45,493 nucleotides of DNA from the NCBI RefSeq assembly GCF_014904815.1, contig NZ_JACZFR010000031.1, forward strand, positions 1 through 45,493, given 5' to 3'. This document shows positions 35,604-42,775 of the stretch, piece after piece. The position numbers and the translations under genes were made by a program. This DNA is from Microbulbifer taiwanensis. Lineage in GTDB: Bacteria > Pseudomonadota > Gammaproteobacteria > Pseudomonadales > Cellvibrionaceae. Below the pieces are notes generated by a model. The model worked only from the letters and a program-made list of their open reading frames with translations, made no database searches and was not told the DNA's origin. Positions within the stretch are counted from its first letter, which is position 1. Every line of letters starts with the position of its first letter.

Positions 35604-37457
35604 CTATTTTAAGCTATTCAAATATTTCTGAGGAACGAGTGCATTTCCGTCTCGAAACTCTTCAACCAAATGAATGTTATCAAAGTCATCAAAGTAATCC
35701 TTTGGGACATGCTCAAATACAATCATTTGAAAGGATTGCTTCATATCGCTCAAAACGTTGCCTATAAAACCATCCAATAGCTTAAACGCATCTATAACTT
35801 TTGCCCTATCCGAGTGTTGCAGCCTTGTCTCAGAGACATTTTCTTCTTCGCCATAATATGGCCTGCTTGGTTGATCAATTAATAAAAAAGAAGGAACGTG
35901 ATTAGTGTTTTTGGTCAGCATTAGTTCATGAAGCCCTAAAAACATAAACAAATGTTTAAACATATCGTTTGAACTGCTTCCGGCAGCTTCAACATAAGTC
36001 GTTTTTGGCTTCCTAAAATCAAGCTTTTTATCTTTATAATTGAAGACGGGTAAGTAGCCGCCATAATTCTCTAGAGATGGCTCGACTAATTTCATGTAGT
36101 CTTGAATTATTTCCTCTAAAACTTTGACACACAACTCCCTGCTCTCTGTAGTATCAATAACCTGAATGGAGCTTATCTGACCTTCAATTTCTGCTGTTGA
36201 TATTATTTTATCAAAATCATTTTTTGGATGATAAAGATCTAGCTTTGTTTTTGTTTGGCCAAGGAAAATGTACTTATCTCTATCGTCCCCAAAGCTTTTG
36301 ACCTGCCTGGGCAAACCTTTCGCCTCCTGCTCAAGTTCATTTATTAAACGCCTGCACGCGGCTATTTCATCAGTGGTTTTCCCGTCAATTGGTGTTCTCT
36401 TTTTATTGAGATGCTTAATTTTCTGCAAGTCTTCTTCTAGTGAAGTTATCAGAGTGTCAAAAATGGACGTTTTTACTATTTCATCTTTGTTTCTCCAGTA
36501 TTCTACTGGCTTCAAGCTGTCCTCAATGACATTTAGGCTAGACTTGTACTCGTTGTATGCAGATTGAAACCTCATAAGATTTCTCACTTTTCTCTCTAGC
36601 AAGTTCTTCTCTGATATTATTTTATCAAACCTGTTGCCTTTTGCGCTATAAGCTTGGTTAATTCCATCATCAATGACAGACTTTAGGGATTCTATTGAGC
36701 TTGGGATATCATCGACTTCATCAATAAGCCCATATTCTTTTGCTTCCATGGCGATACTTTGAAGATCCTCATGAAATTCGGATTTTCTCTCTGAAATTTG
36801 TTTGTTCTTTTTTTCTATTTTCACCAGCCTGGCTTGCAGAGATAGCTTTTTCTCGCGCTTTAGAATGTTTTCAACTGTCTCAATCCCTACAGCCAAGTCA
36901 AAAACCCGAGGAAGCGCCTCCCTGTATCTGTTGTCATTTTGTTTATCAAAAAAAACTTCGCTATGCTGAATTATGTCTCCTGAGATGGTGCAAAATAACA
37001 TGAAATATCTTAATGAAATTTTACTGTCGGCCTTTAAGGATTTACCACCAAATGGAATTTTTACATCCTTATCAATATTAAATTCAGTTTCCAGTATCTC
37101 TTTGAGGCTTCCCTCTGTCATGTTCGGAGATGGGAGCTCAGGAATCTTACCTGTCGATGAAAAGTAATAATCACTTGATACGCTGTTTTTGTTGGGTGAT
37201 TTTCTTGCTATAGTGAAATCTTTGTCATTAACTTTAAAGTTAAGCCCATACCAGGCTACATTTTCATTTATTTGGCTTTCGGCTATTTTGTGCTTTGATG
37301 CGAAAAGGCAGTAATCAACAATATGCAGAATTGCTGTTTTCCCAGTGTTTGACTCTCCAGTTATCACATTTACTTTGTCTTCTTCAAATTTAAGCTCTCT
37401 CCTATAGCCACCTTCATCATTCATCCAAAGGATTATTTTTTTTATTGAAAACTTCAT
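35604..37457 (-). CDS. ABC-3C system ATPase, DUF3732-type (Rad50/SMC-like)
   Basis: This 617-residue protein is an SMC/Rad50-like ATPase. It opens with a beta-rich ATPase start, Walker A GESNTGKT (34-41), then long helical coiled-coil segments (~200-400, rich in K/E), and a C-terminal half with signature-like GSSSNDMFKHLFMFLGLHEL and Walker B FLLIDQPS (524-531) followed by an inserted YYGEEE stretch and DRAKV. The FLLIDQPS...Y pattern is typical of DUF3732 proteins, the ATPases of the ABC-three-component conflict systems described by Aravind's group. Its ATG overlaps the middle-component stop (ATGA). It probably senses invading nucleic acid and controls the nuclease component. Confidence 0.85.
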   Translation of the reverse strand: MKFSIKKIILWMNDEGGYRRELKFEEDKVNVITGESNTGKTAILHIVDYCLFASKHKIAESQINENVAWYGLNFKVNDKDFTIARKSPNKNSVSSDYYFSSTGKIPELPSPNMTEGSLKEILETEFNIDKDVKIPFGGKSLKADSKISLRYFMLFCTISGDIIQHSEVFFDKQNDNRYREALPRVFDLAVGIETVENILKREKKLSLQARLVKIEKKNKQISERKSEFHEDLQSIAMEAKEYGLIDEVDDIPSSIESLKSVIDDGINQAYSAKGNRFDKIISEKNLLERKVRNLMRFQSAYNEYKSSLNVIEDSLKPVEYWRNKDEIVKTSIFDTLITSLEEDLQKIKHLNKKRTPIDGKTTDEIAACRRLINELEQEAKGLPRQVKSFGDDRDKYIFLGQTKTKLDLYHPKNDFDKIISTAEIEGQISSIQVIDTTESRELCVKVLEEIIQDYMKLVEPSLENYGGYLPVFNYKDKKLDFRKPKTTYVEAAGSSSNDMFKHLFMFLGLHELMLTKNTNHVPSFLLIDQPSRPYYGEEENVSETRLQHSDRAKVIDAFKLLDGFIGNVLSDMKQSFQMIVFEHVPKDYFDDFDNIHLVEEFRDGNALVPQKYLNSLK

Positions 37458-37897
37458 AGCTCAACCCTTAAGTTCAAATACAGGCTTGATGCATCTTCAT
37501 TTAAAATCTTTGCAATATTATCAGAGGCTTTTAAGGCTCTCTTTAGTCGACCGCCCATTGAATTCACGCATTCAACTTTCTCTCTCGAAACGATATTTGA
37601 GTTCTCTATTGACACCACATCGACCTCAGAGAGAAATTGCAGTGCATTTAAGGATGTACTCAAATTATCGTAGTATCGTTTATTAAAATTTGAAAAGCAG
37701 TGAAGCTTATCCACTATTAACTTATCGAGGCCCCTTACCTTGGTTTTCCCATTAGCCAAATATGACAGAAGTTCTTTGTGCGCCAAGAAAGGCATTATTA
37801 GCAATGCTTTTGTTAGCTCAAGCTTTTCTGATTTTTCTATGACCATGGCAATTGCCAGTGAGGCAAAGGCCAAGTTATTTATAGTATCTGTTCTCAC
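37454..37897 (-). CDS. ABC-3C system middle component
   Basis: This small helical protein of about 147 residues lies between nuclease and ATPase genes, the position and size of ABC-3C middle components, which are thought to be winged-helix adaptors bridging the two. The start is set at a GTG (37897) rather than the longer TTG-initiated frame at 37915: the GTG forms a 4-bp GTGA overlap with the upstream stop and has GGAAAG about 12 bp before it. The first residues then read MRTDTINNLAFASLAIAMVI. LLIMPFLAHKELLSYL and later helices fit the family's pattern of early hydrophobic helices, but assignment leans on context. Downstream it overlaps the ATPase gene by ATGA. Confidence 0.72.
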   Translation of the reverse strand: MRTDTINNLAFASLAIAMVIEKSEKLELTKALLIMPFLAHKELLSYLANGKTKVRGLDKLIVDKLHCFSNFNKRYYDNLSTSLNALQFLSEVDVVSIENSNIVSREKVECVNSMGGRLKRALKASDNIAKILNEDASSLYLNLRVEL

Positions 37898-39108
37898 TTG
37901 TACTTTTCTTTCCAATCTTTATGCCAACCAATTACAGGCTTGTTTGATAGGCTGTATAGGCTCCCATGCCCCATATCTGACAGTAATTTTTGCCCTGATA
38001 TTGAAAGCTCCTTGCCTCTCATTGCTTTCAGGATCTTGTGGGCAATATCAACATACTCACCAGGATTGTCCCTCCTCCTATATGACGATCTAAATTCCGT
38101 CTCCCACTGACGAAAAATTTCATCTTCAAATATTTCAATTTCTTCAGATGTCAGCTGACCTTCATCAACCCAATTAGACAAATTACTTTCTAGCATGAGC
38201 CTATAACGAGTATAATTTTGGATGACTTCCTGCTCGCTCAGTTCAATATCTTCTATTTCTAAGAGCTGCTTAATAAAAATTTGCTCTTCTATTCTATCAG
38301 GGAGTCCGCCTTCAAATTTCCGTATCTTGAGTTCAGGGTTGTTTGCGATATCAAAGTATCTGCGAAACTTACGACTTCTTTCTTCAAAAGAATAAATAAG
38401 CTTTTTGCTATCAGAGAAGTTCTTAAACATATCTTGTCGTACAACTGAATCTAACTGATTAAATAGATTTTCAATTTCTCTTGGATTAACATCTTTTTCC
38501 TCGAGAGCTGTTTTGCACTGGTCAATTATGCTGTCAACATTCAACTCGGATTTTATGTTGCATAAGAACTTACTCAAGACTGCTTCACCCAGGCTAATAA
38601 CTGAACCTAGATAACTCTTCGTTTCTTCTGATTTAGTAGATTCGCACAGTTCTTTGAGGTAGTTATTTATTTTCCCAAAATTAATTTTTCCGACCTGAAA
38701 ATCAGAAAGGTTTGATAAAAAGGTGTTGTTCGATGAGAATGACTTATTACTTGCCAAGACAAAGGTGGTTTTCCCTACAAATTTTAACTGATCATTCAGA
38801 CTTACTCGGCCGTCATTTTCATCTGCTATCACAGCACTCCAATTATGCATCGTCTTCCATAAGTCGGGATCAAGCTCGGTTAAATTGGCGGCAGTTCCAT
38901 CAGTTTTTTTTTGGATAGTGTGCTTGATTTGAATAAGAATTTGGTGATTATTGTTTAGCTGAGTATGTACATCATCCAAAGCTTCAAATCCAATCGTTTC
39001 GCCTTTCTTGAGTGTCAGCAGCTTATACAAGAAATAGTAATACTGGAAATCAAATCCAGCAATTGTCCCTGCGGCAGATGTTTTTTCAGTATGAGGCTTA
39101 CTGGTCAC
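37894..39108 (-). CDS. ABC-3C effector component with Cap4-like nuclease domain
   Basis: This 404-residue protein heads the ABC-3C operon. Residues ~13-100 resemble the Cap4/DUF4297-type PD-(D/E)XK endonuclease domain: AGTIAGFDFQYYYFLYKLL, then the presumed active-site residues E42 and D45/D46 in FEALDD and Q60-x-K62 in LIQIKHT. The middle is helical. Residues ~300-404 (VIQNYTRYRLMLESNLSNWV and the following FRQWETEF) resemble the C-terminal helical domains that tether effectors to the ABC-3C complex. The GTG start at 39108 has GGAAAGAG upstream. The likely job is DNA cleavage on activation by the ATPase. Codon use is AT-rich, consistent with transfer. Confidence 0.78.
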   Translation of the reverse strand: MTSKPHTEKTSAAGTIAGFDFQYYYFLYKLLTLKKGETIGFEALDDVHTQLNNNHQILIQIKHTIQKKTDGTAANLTELDPDLWKTMHNWSAVIADENDGRVSLNDQLKFVGKTTFVLASNKSFSSNNTFLSNLSDFQVGKINFGKINNYLKELCESTKSEETKSYLGSVISLGEAVLSKFLCNIKSELNVDSIIDQCKTALEEKDVNPREIENLFNQLDSVVRQDMFKNFSDSKKLIYSFEERSRKFRRYFDIANNPELKIRKFEGGLPDRIEEQIFIKQLLEIEDIELSEQEVIQNYTRYRLMLESNLSNWVDEGQLTSEEIEIFEDEIFRQWETEFRSSYRRRDNPGEYVDIAHKILKAMRGKELSISGQKLLSDMGHGSLYSLSNKPVIGWHKDWKEKYK

Positions 39109-39319
39109 ATTAAACTCTTTCCAATTTTCGTCAGTTCATCTCTGTTGCAATTCAGACCATACGAAATGCAATGACAACTTGCGCCTTTCAAGCCTGCTCT
39201 GGCTCGACATCGGATACTCGTAACATTACTGTATGACGCTGCCATAACCAGCAGCTGGAGCACAGCGTGGGCTGACCGGCCCCATTAGGTACGTAGTTAA
39301 TGCCTCGTTAGGTGACTTG

Positions 39320-40840
39320 TCACATCTGAGCAAACAGAGACCCTGATTGAGTAACATGAACCTGTTTTGATAGTAGGTTCTCAAAAAATTCTTGAGGTGC
39401 AAGACGTTCATAGACATCCAAAAACTCCTCTATTAGCACGAAATAATTTTCATGCTTGCCTGAAACTACTTCTCTCCAAATACTAGGCCTATAACGAACT
39501 AATATTGATAGGGAGTAAAGCAAGGCAACGCATATCGCCCTGTATTCACCCACTGATCCGAATACAGGAATTATTACGCTAGAACTGGTGTATGGACTGC
39601 GATGCTGTTTGATCGCTCCGTGCCAATATTCTTCTTCAGGGTGTTTAACTAATGCTTTAAAATGAAGGCCGGGATATTCGGACACCTGATATTCAATTTG
39701 GTCTATTGGTAGTGATAAAGCCGCTATATCTTCTTTCGATTTAGAACATGAAATATCATTGATCGTAACATAAGTTTCTCTAAGTCTCGGCTGGTTAAAT
39801 CCAAAACTACCATTTGCCTCTGAATCATGATTAAAGGTCAGCCAATTGGGTGGGGAGTTTGTGACTAGCAAGAATAGATCTTCTAGCTCGGGTATTCTTG
39901 AGAATAACTCAATAAGAGTAGTGACTTCACTTTTTGATAGATCTATATCGGCAGGCTTTTTTGGCTTTTTAGCTGGAAAAGATGAAACATCAGCGCCTAA
40001 GAATTCTACCCATTTCTTGAAAAATCCGTTCGACAGCACTCCTACTAAAAAACCTTCAAAGGAATTATCGTCAACCGAATCAAATGTATAAAGGCCATGA
40101 CCATATTTAGTCATATTCTCCACTTCATCAAGCGATGCAGGGCCTTCTGGGGATGCAAGCATTTCCGCAGATGCAAATGCTATTCCTCCGTAATATAGAC
40201 TTACAATTCTCTGGTTTAACTTTTGCTCACTTGCCGCTTCAAAGTAATCACAGCCATTTTGAATACAGAATGCTAACCCCTCAGCTTTAGCTTCAGCTAT
40301 CTCATTGGAATAACTAAGCCCCATTGAAACATATCTCTCAACAACCAATTTTTTTGATAGGCCTTTGGTCTTAAACTGCTTAATTCTGCTCCAAATTTGT
40401 TTAATGGGATTCTCTGATTGAATATAGCTTGCAAATTCTCTTGGCTTGATCTTAGGTTTTTCTGGTCCGCCAGTAGAAACCTTCCCATTAGAAACTAATG
40501 AATTCCATTTGATAATATATGATTGGATACTAGATTTTTCGATTACTTCTGTTTCAATTCCGTAGGCATATGATTCAAGATGATAAAAACTGCCATTGAT
40601 AACTATTAAGTCGACAATATTATCTAATACTTTGTAAATTCCATTTGCAGTAGCGCAAGAATACAGCAACCCAATTTTAAACTCAGCGTTAGACTTTTTC
40701 AGTTTTATTACAATATATTCCCCGTTGGGAAATTGCCCATCGATTGAGCATTCCCAATTGTGTTTTTCAAAAGGCTCAATAATATCGCGTTTTGCATTGA
40801 CCTCTAGAATCCCTAACCTTGTTTCTTTTCCTGAATCCAT
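39320..40840 (-). CDS. YaaC-family protein with extra N-terminal domain
   Basis: This 506-residue protein has a C-terminal region (~residues 150-490) resembling the YaaC family: SLYYGGIAFASAEMLASPEG, TKYGHGLYTFD, FLVGVLSNGFFKKW and LIELFSRIPELEDLF match the YaaC order of a helical core, an HGL motif and IPEL. B. subtilis YaaC is about 315 residues; here an extra ~115-residue N-terminal module with EYIVIKLKKSNAEFKIGLLY and VLDNIVDLIVINGSFYHLES looks alpha/beta and might be nuclease-like, but no catalytic set is certain. Codon use is AT-rich. It is separated from the ABC-3C operon by 211 bp and so has its own transcription, yet lies in the same island. Biochemical role unknown. Confidence 0.6.
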   Translation of the reverse strand: MDSGKETRLGILEVNAKRDIIEPFEKHNWECSIDGQFPNGEYIVIKLKKSNAEFKIGLLYSCATANGIYKVLDNIVDLIVINGSFYHLESYAYGIETEVIEKSSIQSYIIKWNSLVSNGKVSTGGPEKPKIKPREFASYIQSENPIKQIWSRIKQFKTKGLSKKLVVERYVSMGLSYSNEIAEAKAEGLAFCIQNGCDYFEAASEQKLNQRIVSLYYGGIAFASAEMLASPEGPASLDEVENMTKYGHGLYTFDSVDDNSFEGFLVGVLSNGFFKKWVEFLGADVSSFPAKKPKKPADIDLSKSEVTTLIELFSRIPELEDLFLLVTNSPPNWLTFNHDSEANGSFGFNQPRLRETYVTINDISCSKSKEDIAALSLPIDQIEYQVSEYPGLHFKALVKHPEEEYWHGAIKQHRSPYTSSSVIIPVFGSVGEYRAICVALLYSLSILVRYRPSIWREVVSGKHENYFVLIEEFLDVYERLAPQEFFENLLSKQVHVTQSGSLFAQM

Positions 40841-41265
40841 TACTCTCTATTTCTCGACTTTCATCTAACAGCTTATTAAACAGACACTGCTATATAATTC
40901 AGTTCCCGTTAACCCTGCGATAAACCAACCATCTATTGTCCCAAACACCCAATTAATCAATTGCTTGTAATGGAAGGGGCTGTCTTTCGAAAAGTGTTAT
41001 ATGGCACAGCATCTCTATAAACCTTTATATCGTCGCACTCGATGTTATTTAAATCCCCTTTTAAGTCAACGAATTGGCTTTCATTTGATGAATTTGACGC
41101 CAGATACTGCTCTATTAGATAGTTACAAATTGAATATCGATTAAAATTTAAGCGGGCAGTTGCACACATAAAAAAAGCGAGCCTCAATCGAGGCTCGCTT
41201 TTTCGACTCCCGAAATCAGCTTAAACAGTACCTGCCGCTATCCGCGGCTCCCACTGCAAGCCAGA
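40841..41265. other. Right border of the AT-rich island
   Basis: This 425-bp stretch contains no supported gene; a 76-codon open frame starts inside the prpF terminator hairpin and is probably chance. AT-rich island DNA runs to about 41160, where the prpF terminator marks the return to the GC-rich backbone. GTTAGAT on the minus strand (40869-40863) lies 23 bp before the YaaC start. Confidence 0.5.
41170..41205 (-). terminator. Terminator downstream of prpF
   Basis: AAAAAGCGAGCCTC, a short loop and GAGGCTCGCTTTTT form a perfect long stem with a T run in either direction, about 60 bp after the prpF stop. It ends the acnD-prpF transcript and would insulate the island. Confidence 0.93.
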
Positions 41266-42456
41266 CTAGAAGCAGGCGCCAGGCACCCTTACCCGTCCTT
41301 CCATCAGAATTCGCGCACTGCGGCTCATAATCGCCTTGGTAGCAATCCACTGCCCATTGACGACTTCCGCTTCCGCGCCAACGCGCAGGGTGCCGGACGG
41401 GTGGCCGAAGGTAACGGCATTGCGCTCCCCTCCCCCGGCGGCCAGATTGACCAGGGTACCGGGAATGGCGGCGGCGGTGCCGATGGCGACGGCGGCGGTG
41501 CCCATCATGGCGTGGTGCAGTTTGCCCATGGACAGAGCGCGCACTAGCAGGTCGATATCGGCGGCCACAACTTCTTTACCGCTGGATGCGGCATAGTCCT
41601 TCGACGGCGCGACGAAGGCGACCTTGGGGGTATGCTGGCGGCCGGCTGCGTCTTCCACCTTGTCGATCAGCCCCATCTTCACCGCACCGTGGGCGCGGAT
41701 GGTTTCGAACATGGCCAGGGCCTTGTCGTCGCCGTTGATGGCTTCCTGTAACTCGGTACCTTCGTACCCGATCTCTTCGGCGTTGACGAAGATGGTGGGG
41801 ATACCGGCGTTGATCATGGTGGCCTTCAACGTGCCGACACCGGGTACTTCCAGTTCGTCCACCAGGTTGCCGGTGGGGAACATGGCGCCCTCGCCGTCGG
41901 CCGGGTCCATAAACTCGATCTGAACCTCGGCCGCGGGGAAGGTGACGCCGTCCAGTTCGAAATCGCCGGTTTCCTGTACTTCACCGTTGGTGACGGGTAC
42001 GTGGGCGACGATGGTCTTTTTAATATTGGCCTGCCAGATGCGCACGGTGCAGATGCCGTTTTCGGGAATGCGCTCGGCAGCGACGAAGCCGCTGTTGATA
42101 GCGAAGGCACCGACGGCGGCGGTGAGGTTGCCGCAGTTGCCGGACCAGTCCACGAAGGGTTTGTCGATGGAGACCTGGCCGAAGAGGTAGTCGACGTCGT
42201 GGTCGGGCTGTTCGCTCTTGGACAGGATGACTGTTTTGCTGGTGCTGGAGGTGGCGCCGCCCATGCCGTCGGTTTGTTTGTCGTAGGGGTCGGGGCTGCC
42301 GATTACTCTTAGCAGGAGGTTGTCTCGCGGTTGGCCGGGGACCTGGGCGGGTTCGGGCAGGTCTTGCAGACGGAAGAAGACGCCTTTGCTGGTGCCGCCG
42401 CGCATGTAGGTGGCGGGGACTTTGATTTGGGGGGGATGAGTCATAGGTTTACTCAT
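41266..42456 (-). CDS. prpF: AcnD-accessory protein / aconitate isomerase-like PrpF
   Basis: PrpF is a DAPF-fold isomerase that supports AcnD in the methylcitrate cycle, probably isomerising trans-aconitate-type intermediates. The 396-residue product is full length with the family opening PATYMRGGTSKGVFFRLQDL, then RVIGSPDPYDKQTDGMGGAT, DWSGNCGNLTAAVGAFA (cysteine-containing active-site loop) and ending MSRSARILMEGRVRVPG. Start ATG 42456 fits, although a second ATG lies 12 bases on. It follows acnD after a repeat-filled 319-bp gap and has a strong terminator downstream. The gene usually next in such loci, prpD, is 29 kb away. Confidence 0.96.
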   Translation of the reverse strand: MSKPMTHPPQIKVPATYMRGGTSKGVFFRLQDLPEPAQVPGQPRDNLLLRVIGSPDPYDKQTDGMGGATSSTSKTVILSKSEQPDHDVDYLFGQVSIDKPFVDWSGNCGNLTAAVGAFAINSGFVAAERIPENGICTVRIWQANIKKTIVAHVPVTNGEVQETGDFELDGVTFPAAEVQIEFMDPADGEGAMFPTGNLVDELEVPGVGTLKATMINAGIPTIFVNAEEIGYEGTELQEAINGDDKALAMFETIRAHGAVKMGLIDKVEDAAGRQHTPKVAFVAPSKDYAASSGKEVVAADIDLLVRALSMGKLHHAMMGTAAVAIGTAAAIPGTLVNLAAGGGERNAVTFGHPSGTLRVGAEAEVVNGQWIATKAIMSRSARILMEGRVRVPGACF

Positions 42457-42502
42457 TCAATCGTTTTTTTTGGGGTGTGGCCGCCCCGTTCAGTGTTCAT
42501 TT

Positions 42503-42564
42503 GTCACCTCGGGGAAGGGAATCCAGCTCAGTGGTTCCTGGATTCCGGCCTTCGCCGGAATGAC
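42503..42564. repeat. REP-like palindrome in the acnD-prpF gap
   Basis: GTCACCTCGGGGAAGGGAAT leads to GATTCCGGCCTTCGCCGGAA and TGAC at 42564. This is a single copy of the same family as the tandem array at 9.8-10.3 kb. It starts about 46 bp upstream of the prpF start codon. Confidence 0.85.
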
Positions 42565-42592
42565 GACAACGCGTGAAATTGGGTTTTGCCTT

Positions 42593-42670
42593 ACGTAGGG
42601 TGTGCCGTTCGTACCGGTTCGGGGTTTATGCCAGAACCGGTGTCTGGTGGTGCGCGCGGCGCACCCTACG
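42593..42670. repeat. Second copy of the MITE-like TAGGGTGCGCC element
   Basis: ACGTAGGGTGTGCCGTTCGT at one end and GGTGCGCGCGGCGCACCCTACG at the other (split here as an inverted pair) match the element inside the AttH-like gene at 13113-13185. An inner palindrome ACCGGTTC/GAACCGGT lies between them. Confidence 0.85.
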
Positions 42671-42676
42671 TTTGTT

Positions 42677-42742
42677 CGTTATTCCGGCTTAGGCCGGAAT
42701 CCAGTGCCGCGACGCTGGATACCGGCCTTCGCCGGTATGACG
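42677..42742. repeat. REP-like palindromes downstream of acnD
   Basis: CGTTATTCCGGCTTAGGCCG with GAATCCAG, then CTGGATACCGGCCTTCGCCG and GTATGACG, form two linked hairpins ending about 35 bp after the acnD stop. Such hairpins may stabilise the upstream acnD message or attenuate prpF. Confidence 0.85.
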
Positions 42743-42775
42743 AGCGAAGGTGGCAGGTATAACGAGTCGCCTATT

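Noticed and set aside
40957..41187. 76-codon minus-strand open frame after prpF
   Set aside because: Its ATG lies within the prpF terminator hairpin, no ribosome-binding site is seen and the product is unrecognisable.
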